A program made the position numbers and the translations under genes. 64,000 bases of DNA from Tetrahymena elliotti 4EA (lineage: Eukaryota; Ciliophora; Oligohymenophorea; Hymenostomatida; Tetrahymenidae): assembly GCA_000231825.2 (NCBI GenBank), contig JH720293.1:1054001-1118000 (forward strand), in the 5' to 3' direction. Under the pieces are notes generated by a model that was not told where the DNA came from, searched no databases, and worked only from the letters and a program-made list of their open reading frames with translations. Below are positions 1 through 11,211 of this stretch, in pieces; within the stretch, counting starts at the first letter, position 1; every line of letters begins with the position of its first letter.

Positions 1-3000
1 GATTTTTAAATTATGAGGGCCACTTTTTAAAAAATACTACTCTTGATTTTTAAGAAAGAGATATTGAGCAATCTAGAATTTCTTTGGATCAAAATTGTGA
101 GATATAAAATGATAAAGATTTGAAAGAAGAGTCCTTTTAGAAGTTTATAGAATTAAGAATGGAAGAAAAATTGGAAGAGTACATTCAGGTGCTTCATTAG
201 ATTTAGAAATACGATGAAGCTAAAAAATTACTTATCTATTCTTATGCTCATTCTAAAACTGAAGAAGTTTAGTTTTGGCTGTCAGAAATATAGTAGGGAT
301 TTAAACGAAAAAGAGTAAGTTATGGTAAGGTAATTGAAAAAAACATTAGTTAAATGAAATATATAATCCATGAAATTAATGTGTTAAGGATAGAAAATAG
401 TAAGATAGCTTCTTTTTAACCAGATTACTAATATGATTAAATTAAAAAAATTTAATATAGAGATGTAATGAAGGAGGCTGATGAAATTGAGAAAGAAATT
501 GAAAGTTATGATAGAAATTCTGTTTCTTCATAAAATAAACAAATTTTAAAGTTAGACTACATAGTTTTAAGTTTAAGGATGCATATATTTTGTGCATAAT
601 ATATTAGATATAGTAATTAGTCATAATTCTCTACTCTGCTTATGGAGAAAGCTTTTAAGAAGTTAACCTCAATTTGCTTTGAAAAAGCAGTTGGAAATTT
701 AAGTGATATATATGAAAATTATTCTATTTAGTAAGGTGGTTGCTAAATGTATCATGCAGCTGCTAAGACTCAATAGGAAATAAATGCTTAATAATCATAA
801 ATAGGCTTTATAATAAATCCTTTTACTAAGATATAAACACTAGTGAATAATAGAAAATATTCTTCAAATAATAAAATATTAGGAGACTTAGTAGAGTATC
901 TTAACATAGGTAATGGATTTTCTTATTTTAAAAATACTGGAAGCAAAAGGATACAATAGATGTTAATTTAATGTTTGAAGATATATTGTAAAAATTAAAA
1001 TTCGTTAAATTGCTTTAATAACCTTAAATATTATGGGAAACTTTTGTAAGTATCTAGCATTCGTTTCCTAGTATTACATGAATTTTTAAGGATTCAGACT
1101 ATTTTAAAAGATTATTCTGATTTTTTAAGAAATGGTGTTGTCATTGATATTATAGGGAATCTACTTTTATAAAAACAATATACCTTGTAAACTCTTCATA
1201 ATTTATTTAGCAAGCGTAAATCAAGTGTCATAAATATGCAACTAAGTAGTTTTATCTAGTCTTTGAATGAAAAGCTGTTAACCTAAGATTTAGCTTTACG
1301 TACAACTAAAATGTATAAAATGTCTATGTAGTATATGATTTCACTCTTTACTTCTTCAGTTCGTATCAATCATAAAAACTTAGAAAGTGAAATATGTGAA
1401 ATGATATTTTTTTCTAGAAAAAAATTTTAGTATCTCAACCCTAAATATAGGCAAAATTTATCAAAAAATTCTTCTGAAATGGAACGAAGTGAGAGTTTAG
1501 AAACAAACAATAGAAAAAAAATTCTCTCGAAAAGCCAAAATAAAATAATTGAATAAAAAACAAATCTGGGTTCTGATATTTGTGATTTATTTTATAATAT
1601 TCTTTCTATTGATAAGAATAATTCAAAATAATCTTCATACTTAATTGTGAATGAAGATTTTTGCTCTCATATTATATCTCATAAAAATTATTATTCTTTT
1701 TCACTTAGATACACTACTTTAATTTAATCATTAAACTTACTTAATAAAATAACTGATTGCAGATTAAGCATGAGTGAAAATTCTAATTTAAATAAAATCC
1801 CGACAGTATTATGTGATGAAATTGATGGAAATTTTATAGCTTTAATAAATTTTAGGCAATTATGCTAACTCTTACATAATTCTTATCTGCAATATGACTT
1901 GACTTATGCTAAGTAATTCTTTTACCTATATCATAAATTTGATGAAACCATTAAAGAGTTATTGAGAGAAACCCCTTCTCTCATATAAGTTTACTAAAAT
2001 AACACTATTGTAAAAAGTTGCAATTGTCTTGCTCCTAATAAAGTTAAAACTCCTTTATTTTTAGATGGATGCAAATAATTAATAGTTGAGTCTTTTTCTT
2101 TAGATGCTTCTTATATGTATAAAAGCATGCTAGTTAACTCTTAGGATTTATCTCAATCATAAGAAGCTATTTTATTAGATTAAGAGAATTTTGAAGAGTA
2201 AAACTCAAGTATGAAGTAGTCTTAATCTGATTAAAATTTTCAAAGTGAACAACAACTTAAGAATCCATATGTAAAATAAATAGCCAATTAAATTTAAGAT
2301 GAAATAGATGGTACCAATAAATTTAAGTAACTAGGATATATAGAAAAATTAAACTCTCTTAATAGCATTCAATAAGCTTAAATAAATTTCGAATTTAAAA
2401 GGCTGAGAACAAGTATGAGAGATTTTAGTATTAGCAAATATAGTAAGAGTGAATTAACTTAAGTTTTAGAAAAATCTTTCAAATGTAGTAAAATAGATAA
2501 TTTTGCTCAAAGGCATTACTAATTTTAGCAGATTAAGTTAGAACATGATTTGATCATTTTAAATTTTATTGATTATAATAACGAAAGAGTAATTCAAATA
2601 ACAAAGTTCAATCACCTAAACTAAAACTATTCTAATTTCAGAATTAACAGCCAATCCCAAACTAATTTATTTTCAGACTATATAAATGATATTAAGAGAA
2701 TACTTTAGAATAATGAATCTGACATGAGAAATGATGAAAAGAAGCGTAAATCCTAAGTGGACCCTAATAATTGGTGGAAAAGCAGACACAGTAATGACAA
2801 GTAATTAGAAAAAATTCTCAGCTAAAGCTAGACTATTCTAGACTATCACATTGTAATATTTAATAATATTAGTTATTTTTTTCATAGATTTTTTATATTA
2901 ATAAATAGTTCTTATTCTTCGGAAGTGAGGATATAGAAAGAGAGAGAAAAATTATCTAGAATGTTTTAGATAAACTAAATTATTATGAATAAGAGAGCCT

Positions 3001-4091
3001 AGATAATCAATCTTAAGATAAATCTAAATTATTTGAGAAACATGCCTTGATTCAAGAGAAAAATAACTTAATTGAGCTACTTTTCTCATTAATAAAGTGC
3101 TCTTTGTTTATCACTCTAAATCAAACAAAATCAAAACTAATATTTGAACTAATGTGCATACAAAATATCTTTTTGTAATATTTAGGTATTCAATCTTAGC
3201 AAATGCTTTTTGCTGATGTAACTAATTTTCTAAGACCAATAACAATTTTAATTAAAACAAATATTTTTTAAAAAAAAGCTTTGTAAAATGTAAAATGAAT
3301 ATAAAAAAGGTTACAATACTACTATTAAAAAACCAGTAATGTGGATTCTTAGTGAAAATCTTTTATAAGCTCCACTAGAATTTATGAATTGCTTTTCTGA
3401 TAATAATTAAACCTTTTATAGGATACCTTCAGTATAATATTTAATTGAGAAGTAAAATTAATATTTAAATTTTATAGATTAGATTAATAATTTAATTTGT
3501 TTAAAAATAGCTATACCCCTTATAATTGTGTTAATTTCTCTAATAATTATTACCTGCTAAATCCCTCTGGAGATCTTGTTCATACATAATCTAAATTTCA
3601 ACAAAAATTTGAATCGTAAAATATTTTATCCTTATCCAAATCTAAAAATTTATCAAATAAATTAATATAAAATCAGAATTAGATCATGGGAAGGAGCTAG
3701 TGGATTTAGTGTAAGCACAAAAGAGTTGTAAAAAGTTCTCAAAAACTATTAATCTTATACTTATATAGGGCATGGAGCTGGTGAGCTTTACATAAATCAA
3801 AAATAAATTTAAGAAATAAAAAATATAAAGTCTGCAATTTTGCTATTTGGATGCCAGTCTGCTAAATAAGTGGTTCAGTTAGATTTTAACTCACATTAAT
3901 ATGAGATTACAGGAAATAGTTTATACTTTTTAATGAATAAATGTAAAGTTCTTATTGGTAGTCTCTGGGATGTAACAGACAGAGATACAGATAGAATGGT
4001 TTTAAAATTAATTTAAGTCATAGAAAAAGCTACTTTCAAAAAACCAATAGAATTTAGTTAAGCCTTTTTGCAGTCGAGAGAGTAAAATTGA
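1..4091 (+). CDS. ESP1: Separase (cohesin-cleaving protease), 5' end outside window
   Basis: Separase, the clan CD cysteine protease (peptidase C50) that cleaves cohesin at anaphase. Exons read 3-2852, 2909-3217, 3279-3451, 3511-3615 and 3677-4091, with four GT-AG introns of 56-61 nt whose phases join exactly; 1283 residues are visible. The C-terminal core carries the family landmarks in order: a WWKSRHSNDKQLEKIL block, RIPSVQYLI, YYLLNPSGDLVHTQ, then the catalytic His in GHGAGELY (codon 3771, visible residue 1178) and the catalytic Cys in LLFGCQS (codon 3852, residue 1205), followed by LIGSLWDVTDRDTDRM. Both dyad residues are intact, so this should be active. The upstream ~950 residues are one long exon rich in Gln, Asn and Ser, as expected for the poorly conserved helical arm. 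It ends at TGA 4089-4091. The start lies upstream of the window. Confidence 0.92.
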
Positions 4092-4614
4092 TCAATTTTT
4101 TTTTAAGTTTAATAATATTTTATTATAAAGGGAATGTAAACTGAAATGGCTTAATGGATCATCCTTTGTAATTTATGGAATTCCCTCTTAGTTCTATATG
4201 AAGTGAATGAATGATATTTAAAAATAAAATTTTCCAAAAAATATTTTAAAAAAATTTACTAAAGAAAAAATGAATAAAAAATAATATATAAAATCAATTA
4301 ATATTTATAAAATAATTTTGTTAATTTAATTAATAATTATCTTTTTATGTTGTGTTTGTGGTATATTTGCTAATCTTTTATATTCTTAATAAATTAATTG
4401 CCTTTATTTGAATAACTAAAATAATATCAAAACAGAAATTTCTAAATTATATTCAATAAACAAATATATGATTTATATCTTTAGGCTTTGAAAGATACAA
4501 TAAATTAATTCAAAATATACATATATTGTTAATTCTTTCTAATTTTGCACATTATTTCACTAAAAGCTAAAAGCATTCTTAAATTTATTAGTAGTACTTA
4601 ATATTTATTCAATC
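4092..4614. other. AT-rich intergenic, no gene seen
   Basis: Between separase and the next same-strand gene. Nothing but A/T runs; no ORF with coding character. Confidence 0.6.
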
Positions 4615-5211
4615 ATGTAGCTTCCTAAAAAAGATTTATTCTTCTACACTGACAGAGAGAGTCTCATTACATATGTCTATTATAAAAGCAAGGTCGATTA
4701 AAACTATAAAAAAACAATTTATTACCCTGATCAATATGAAACTATGACTAATTCTTAAATTGAAGCATATAGAAGATAAGTTAATTTAAAGTTTTTAAAA
4801 TGGTCCTTCTTCAATAAAGATAAAATTATAGAAACTGCTGACCGTAGAATCATCACAAGTTAACTTGTTGATTTAAATTTTGGTCTCTTAGGATGCGCCT
4901 GCGTTGGACTCATTTTCTTTAAATTTTTAAAAAGAATTGAAGCTCCCTTCTTAGAAATGTACCTTGAAGATAAAATTATTGGTTTGAATAGCTTGAGATT
5001 GATAGCAAGTTCTGGTATTAGTGTGTATGGATTAAACTATATTTATAAACAAATTTTTGGTTAAAAATATTTGTAAGATTTATCCTTAGAATATAAAGAA
5101 CAATTCTTACCAAATTAAATTGTTGACAGTAAAGTAGAAGGTATTATATAGAAATACTTCCCTTTATAATAAGAACAATAAAATATCTAAAATGCTGAAC
5201 AATAAAAATGA
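4615..5211 (+). CDS. Small two-TM membrane protein, unknown function
   Basis: Intron-less ORF of 198 codons in the ciliate code, ATG at 4615 and TGA at 5209-5211. The protein begins MQLPKKDLFFYTDRESL. It has two hydrophobic segments, about residues 84-105 (centred on GLLGCACVGLIFF) and 125-146 (LRLIASSGISVYGL), separated by a short charged loop. The soluble N-terminal 80 residues are rich in Lys and Tyr, and the tail is Gln-rich. The spacing of two helices around a ~20-residue loop would fit a small organelle membrane protein, possibly mitochondrial, but that is inference. I do not recognise the family. Reading-frame integrity and composition make it a credible gene. Confidence 0.65.
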
Positions 5212-6245
5212 TTATGAGAATAGCTATTATTTAGGAAATCTCTCTAAGAATAAAAAACAGTTCTTAGAATGCATTAATTTTAATGAGAAAGTTTATTAAT
5301 AAATGTTTATCTTATATATTATTTGATGCATTAATTTTATAATCTATTTTTAAAAAGGAATACAATACATCTTAATATCATTTTCTTAGTAAATAAAAAT
5401 AAATTTATTGGGCTACATTAAAATCTAAAATGTATTCTTTATTTTTGACTGATTATATACTTATTTGTTTTTTAGTTTTATGATCTAAATATCTTTAATA
5501 AATTGATTTAATAATAAAATAATATCCATCTTCTTCAATTTAAAGTATCTAAATTATTTTTATGTGCTTTATTAAAAATCTTATCCCAAATATTTTCAAA
5601 GAGTTTGGTAGAATTTTTGATTTAAATTTTAATTCATTTGCAATAAATAATTTAAACAACTTATCCTAAAATATTTTAATAAAATAAGAAATAGAAAATT
5701 CTAAAATTGAAAATTAAAAAACAAAAATAATTTTTTACTTTTTTTTAATTAATTAAATTCTTAAATATTTTGATCATAGTGAAATTGTTATTTAATAAAA
5801 TTAAAATATTTAGAAGAATTAAATCTGAAATAGATAATTGTAAAATTTTGTTATGTTAATATTAAAAAAATAATTTTATTCAATTATGTTAGATTCTTAA
5901 ATAATTTACTAACTTTAAAAATGATTATTTTAACAATAGCAAATTTGGAAGAGTTTAATATGAAGAAGTCATTTTAGAATATCAAACAAAACAAGAATTA
6001 GAACAGTGTAAAAGGTTGTTACAGAAATAAAACAAATATAGTTTTTTACTCTTTATTTAATTATGACAGATCTTATTTATTTAAAAATGACAAATTTGGT
6101 GGAATTAAATGAACAACAAATATAATTAATTAATTAAAAATATTTCAAAATAAGATTTAGATTAGTGTAGGCATTTTGATCAGAAATAAAGCAAAAATAG
6201 TTTTTTAATTTTTTTTAATTTTAAATTATCTTAAATATTTTGCTT
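5212..6245. other. Intergenic with degenerate repeats
   Basis: Convergent region between the two-TM gene (+) and the WD40 gene (-). No coding frame is supported. It contains diverged copies of an AT-rich unit, listed separately. Confidence 0.6.
5716..6210. repeat. Degenerate AT-rich repeat, three recognisable ends
   Basis: The motif (a)gaaataaaacaaatatag followed by a T-run recurs at 6021-6050 and 6181-6210, with a weaker version at 5716-5740. Material upstream of the last two ends also matches loosely (aattatg..aga.ctta, then aaaatgacaaatttgg), suggesting units of roughly 160 bp. The copies are strongly diverged, so boundaries are approximate. Confidence 0.4.
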
Positions 6246-9200
6246 TCAATAATCAAGAGCAGACTGATTTTTTTATATTTTAACATTATCAATATAGTTA
6301 TTCTCTAATGCTATGTATATATCTTTATAAATGCATTTAATTTGATTGATTAAGGTTGTATAATGAGAAATGGTTTATGTTATTTTCTATTACTCTAAGC
6401 TATAAACAACTACTTTAGATTATGAATCTACTTTTGAGTTACATCCATAAACTATTAGATCATAATGAGAATTATAGTCAAAGCACTTTATATTCCAACT
6501 AGAATCTTCTTCTATCTTATCTACTTCATCATATTTATTATCTCCATCCCAAACATAAATGCATCCATCATTACTACATGTTACAATATATATTTGGGCC
6601 TTTCTTTTTCTATGAATAAGACTGATTTAGTTTATCATATCATCGTGAGCTTCAACTTTCTTGAATAGCTTATAGGTACTAAGCTCCCAAAATTATACAT
6701 ATTTATCACTAATACATAATATCATTTTATTATAAATTGAAATATCATTAATTATAGATTCTGAATAATCAAGTTTATTTTTTCCTAATCCTTTTTCTAT
6801 ATCCCAAACTATTAGATTCATATCTTTACTGCTACTAATTAATGTTCTTTCATTCTAAAATGCTATGCATGTAATACTATCTTCATGTCCTTTTAATACA
6901 TGAACTTTCTAAAGAATAGGGACAGGCTTCCAAATTATAATTAGGTCATCGTCTCCTCCAGAAGCTAGAATTCTGCTCATATTGTGGTATTTTATTACAG
7001 TTACAGAAGAATTATGTCCTTCAAGTGTATGCAAAAGCTTATATTGAGTTCTTTCCCATATTTTAATCAGCTTGTCATCTCCTCCACTTGCAATTTTATC
7101 ATTACCAATTAATTCAATAGATTTAATTTTACCATCATGAGACATTTACTAACTTAAATCTACTTGTTGATATGCTACTCTTGACAAGTCTAAATAAGAC
7201 GTATTAGGTGAGGGTGAGTTATTATTTAAATATGACTTAGAGCTTCCTCCATTCTAAAAAGAAGCACTGTTTACATTATAACTCTGTCTTATAGAATTAT
7301 CATTTTTAAAAAATTTCTTTTCCATGTTAAATTTATTTTATAATGGAGAGCTTGAGTTAATCTATAATTATTTAGGAGAGTGCTTTGGAGGAGTTGCTGG
7401 TTTGATTTAATTTTGTAAATATTTGTTAATGTCTATGTTTTGTTGATTAATCTCTGTTTATAAATTTGTATATCTACCTTTGCTATCACTTTTACTTTCA
7501 TAGTTATAATTGTTAGATGATGCTTCTCTTGGCCTATTTTCGCTTTATTGCGCGTTTAAATTCTCATTTTCTTTTAAGTTAATTGATTGTATCATTGAAT
7601 GACTTCCTATTTTAGGTGCCTAATTATTTTGATCACCAGGTATCAAGTTAGTATTCTATTTAGATACTGGTCTTGGCAAAGGACTGTTACTTGTATTCCT
7701 ACTTGGTCTACTAGAAAAATTGTGATTACCTGATCCAGTAACTTAGTTTGGATCTTAAATTTCAGCTGGTATTTTCAGTGGAGGCGGTTATTTTTAAGGC
7801 TGCTTAAAATTTTAATTTTATTTATTTGTTTAGCTTTATTATTACTAGATATTTGATTTTTCTTATACTTGTATAAACTACCCTGGTTGGCTTGCATTAT
7901 TTTTGTCTAATTTATCTTTAAAATATTTCTGATTATTAGGCTCTAAATTGTTTTAATTATCACTCTAAAATTAATTTGCCAACTTTTATTATTAAGCTAT
8001 TAATAATTATTATTACTATTATTTTTGTATTAAATTTTATTAGCTTTATTGGTCATTAATATCATTCTATTCTGTATTTTAAATTGATCTTGGATTTGCT
8101 AATTATTTATTGTTGTTTTATTGATTGCCAAATTACTACAAATCTATGGTAGATTGAGTATCTTATTTTAATGGTTGATTTTGCTATTTTTACACTGATT
8201 AAAACTACTTTTAAGGTTGGAAAATAGCTGATTGTTGCTATTAATTTTTTTAAGGTTATTACTAAGGCTAATATTATTATTAAATCAAAATATTATCATT
8301 AATTGGTTTCTGTTAGAACTGATTCAACTAAGGATTCAGTGAGAATTATTCTAATTATGCTTATTGATTCTAAGCTTGACTTGCTTATTATTATTGTAGA
8401 AGCTAAGACACTGGCAAAAATTGGTTCTAAATTTACTATTAGGTTTGTTTGTTTAAATTAGATAAAGAACCCCTATTTGAATTATTTTTTGAAAAGCCTG
8501 TTTTTTCTTGAGGATTTTGTTAATTCATATTTTTGATGTTTTACAATCCACTTTAAACAATTTCTGCTTAATCATCTCCTACTTTTTCTTTTTTATCATC
8601 TGTCATTCTACTTCTTATTGAAGGACCCTATCTTGAAAAAATATTTGATCTACCTCCGCTTGCACTTCTAGGACTTGCAGGTAATTATTAAGGCTATGGA
8701 GATTAAAAAGCTGTGGTTGAATAGCTTAAACCTTACATAGGTGAAACACTTCTATTAGTTGCATTAACATCCATTTAGGATTAATTATTAAAATGTTAAT
8801 TAGTTCTTTTTGTATCATATGCCTCTAATGCTTAGTCTATTTACCTCAGATATAGAAATAAATCTTTTGCAAATTTAGGAGTTTCTTAAAGTAAATTATT
8901 TCTAATAGAATTATTTTTTCTTGTTAAAAGTAAAATAGCTTTTATGTTGTCTTCCCTAAAAGATGTAACTTAAAAGCGAGATGAGTTATTTTAATTATTG
9001 TATTTTAATCTAGAAATCAGCTACTGAATCTTTTCTTAAGCTTCACTTGGTTAATTTATCATTTAAGATTGTATTTAGTCTAAATGATTAAAATGTTTTT
9101 ACTCTACCTCCAAGATACTGTCAACTAACTCTCTATCACATTCAATATTTGCTATTATTCTTTTTTTAGCAGCCATAACTACTTCCTACAAAGATAAACA

Positions 9201-9503
9201 GAAAGAATCTAAGTAATTTGACAATTCTTATTAAATCAATTCCAATTTTAAAGAATCTCTCTTTAATTCTGAAACAGCTTGAGATAATTAACAACTTTCT
9301 TTATATGTGTTTAAAAACATAGAAAGAGGCTACATATTATGATCCTTATGAATAGTCGCAGCACAAATTTAGCATATTAATCCTCTATCTAAACACCCAT
9401 TTTAGATGCACACATAACTTAATTAATTACCCTAATGATTTTATAAATTACAAATAAGGTTGTTGTCTTATTATCTTAGAATATAGTTTCCTTGTTAAAT
9501 CAT
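6246..9503 (-). CDS. B-box/coiled-coil/Gln-rich/WD40 protein
   Basis: A single uninterrupted frame of 1085 codons in the ciliate code; I checked it line by line for in-frame TGA. The start ATG (9501-9503) has an in-frame stop just upstream. Residues ~17-65 form a B-box-like zinc finger: CNLQNH, then YVCIQNGCLDRGLICQIC and H..DH. Residues ~65-180 look helical and charged (coiled coil). A long Gln/Asn/Ser/Pro-rich low-complexity region follows to ~785. From ~787 to ~1065 there are WD40 repeats with clear GH/WD signatures (LEGHNSSVTVIKYH, ASGGDDDLIIIWK, LKGHEDSITCIAF, NLIVWDIEKG, CSNDGCIYVWDG). The architecture resembles a TRIM protein without the RING, so ubiquitin ligase activity cannot be claimed; a scaffold role is more cautious. 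Confidence 0.85.
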
Positions 9504-9907
9504 TTATCAACTAAACCTAATTTCAGATACTTTAGCTGTTAAAAACTATAAAATGTTATTTAATAAAATATAGAGGCTAAGATAATCCTAAAAATGACCT
9601 TTTCTATATCCTTAAGATTTTAAATTTTTTATTAAGCTTTAGATTAAGCTTTTGATGAATATTAATTTATTGTTTAAAAATACTTTAAAAACTAACAAAT
9701 TTTTTATCTTGTAAAAAGAATGAATTTCTCAAAATGAATCACTTAATAAATGTTAAATTTTTATAATAATGTTTTGGAATTTAATTTTACCGTTAAACAT
9801 ATGATTTGCTATTAATTAAAAAGTAATAATTTTTTAATTTGACCAAAAAACATATATTTGAACATAAAATATTCACTAATATTGAACAAAAAAATAATAT
9901 AATAACT
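9504..9907. other. AT-rich intergenic, no gene seen
   Basis: Separates two minus-strand genes: downstream flank of the DUF218 gene and upstream flank of the WD40 gene. No supported ORF. Confidence 0.55.
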
Positions 9908-10779
9908 TCACTAAAAATATTTTGAAAATAATAAAAATAAATCAACTTCTTCTTATTTAATATGTCTATATTTGCTAAATTCTTTCCAGTTAAATTATTT
10001 ATTTAAAAACTCTCCAATTTATTGTTTTGACAAATCCATTAAGTAGCTCTCTTCTTTAGTATTTGTTATAGCTCCAAAATATTTAGTTGAATTTATTTTG
10101 TTATTAACAAAGGCATTCTAAATTTTAAGAAGAAGACATTCTAAAATATATTAAGACCTATCTTTATGGTAATCTGAAGTTACCACTTAAATATTCAATT
10201 TTTTTTCTTTATAATTCCTTTCATATATTTTCCAAATTTAAAAGAAAGATAATACAAAATTCTCCACTGTTGTCATAGATATATCTTCTTAAATAAGATT
10301 TTCATCCTTATATTTATATGTTTTCTTTAAATATTCTTTCATCATTAAGCTTTCATTTCCCACTTGACCTCTTCCGCTTAGCAAGATGCAAGATAAAGTT
10401 TGATTTTCTTTATTTTTTTATTATTCATCAAATAGATTTGCCTAAAATAATCTGTTAGCCAATTCTAATCTATCATATAAATAATTTCCCATTTGGTAAA
10501 CATTTTATGATATTTCTTTCAATTTTAATCCTAATACAATAATTATGGTAATCTCACTTTAGGAGCTGTTAAGCTTTTAATCCATTTAAAGATAATATTT
10601 ATTTTATCTAAAGATGCAAATCTATATATATTTATTACAATCAATTATATAATATCTATAAATTCATAGATTTCAAATGATTGAAAGAACAAATAGTTAT
10701 TCTAAAAAATTATATAGAAAAGTAGTAAATCTTTAAAAGAGCTCAATAGTGTTATATCAGATTTAATAAATTCATTCAT
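9908..10779 (-). CDS. DUF218 (YdcF/SanA/ElyC-type) protein
   Basis: Two exons, 10779-10639 and 10573-9908, with one 65-nt intron (10574-10638) joining in phase; 268 aa, close to the length of bacterial YdcF proteins. Exon 1 encodes a hydrophobic leader (LLLFYIIFQNNYLFF) that could anchor the protein. The DUF218 core starts at the beta-strand ITIIIVLG, followed by RLELANRLF, the central ILLSGRGQVGNES loop, then EDISMTTVENF and VVTSDYHKDRS, in the canonical order of the family. Members are mostly bacterial and linked to envelope or nucleotide metabolism; the eukaryotic role is unknown. Stop TGA at 9908-9910. It is divergent from the kinesin gene across 432 bp. A shorter model starting in what is called intron here (ATG at 10585) is possible. 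Confidence 0.75.
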
Positions 10780-11211
10780 TTTTTATTAATTTTTAAGGCT
10801 TTTGTAGATAATAAGAGCATTTTACTTTAATTAACTTCCCATTTTATACTTTTTAAAACTGATAACTACATTTTTCTATGAGTGAGGTGTTCCATTTCAA
10901 AGCATTTTTATATAATTCCTGAAGTAAATTTTGTTTAATTTATATAACATTCGATTTAACAAATGAAATGATAATTAATAAAAAGAAAATTAAATATTAA
11001 AAAATTTGAAAAAAGAATTTAAAATATATATTTTGATAACAAAAAAGGATTGATAGTTTTTCAATTAATAAGTAATTAATATTAATAACATATTTTTCAA
11101 TTTAATTCATATTCTTTAAATTAAAAAAGTAAGAAAGGACAAGTTAGCCATATTTAGATTTAGCTCCAATAAATCCAGAAGATATTTTGATAATTAGTAT
11201 TTTAATATTTA
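10780..11211. other. Divergent intergenic region, likely shared promoter space
   Basis: Lies between the starts of the DUF218 gene (-) and the kinesin gene (+). Very AT-rich; no specific element recognised. Confidence 0.45.
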
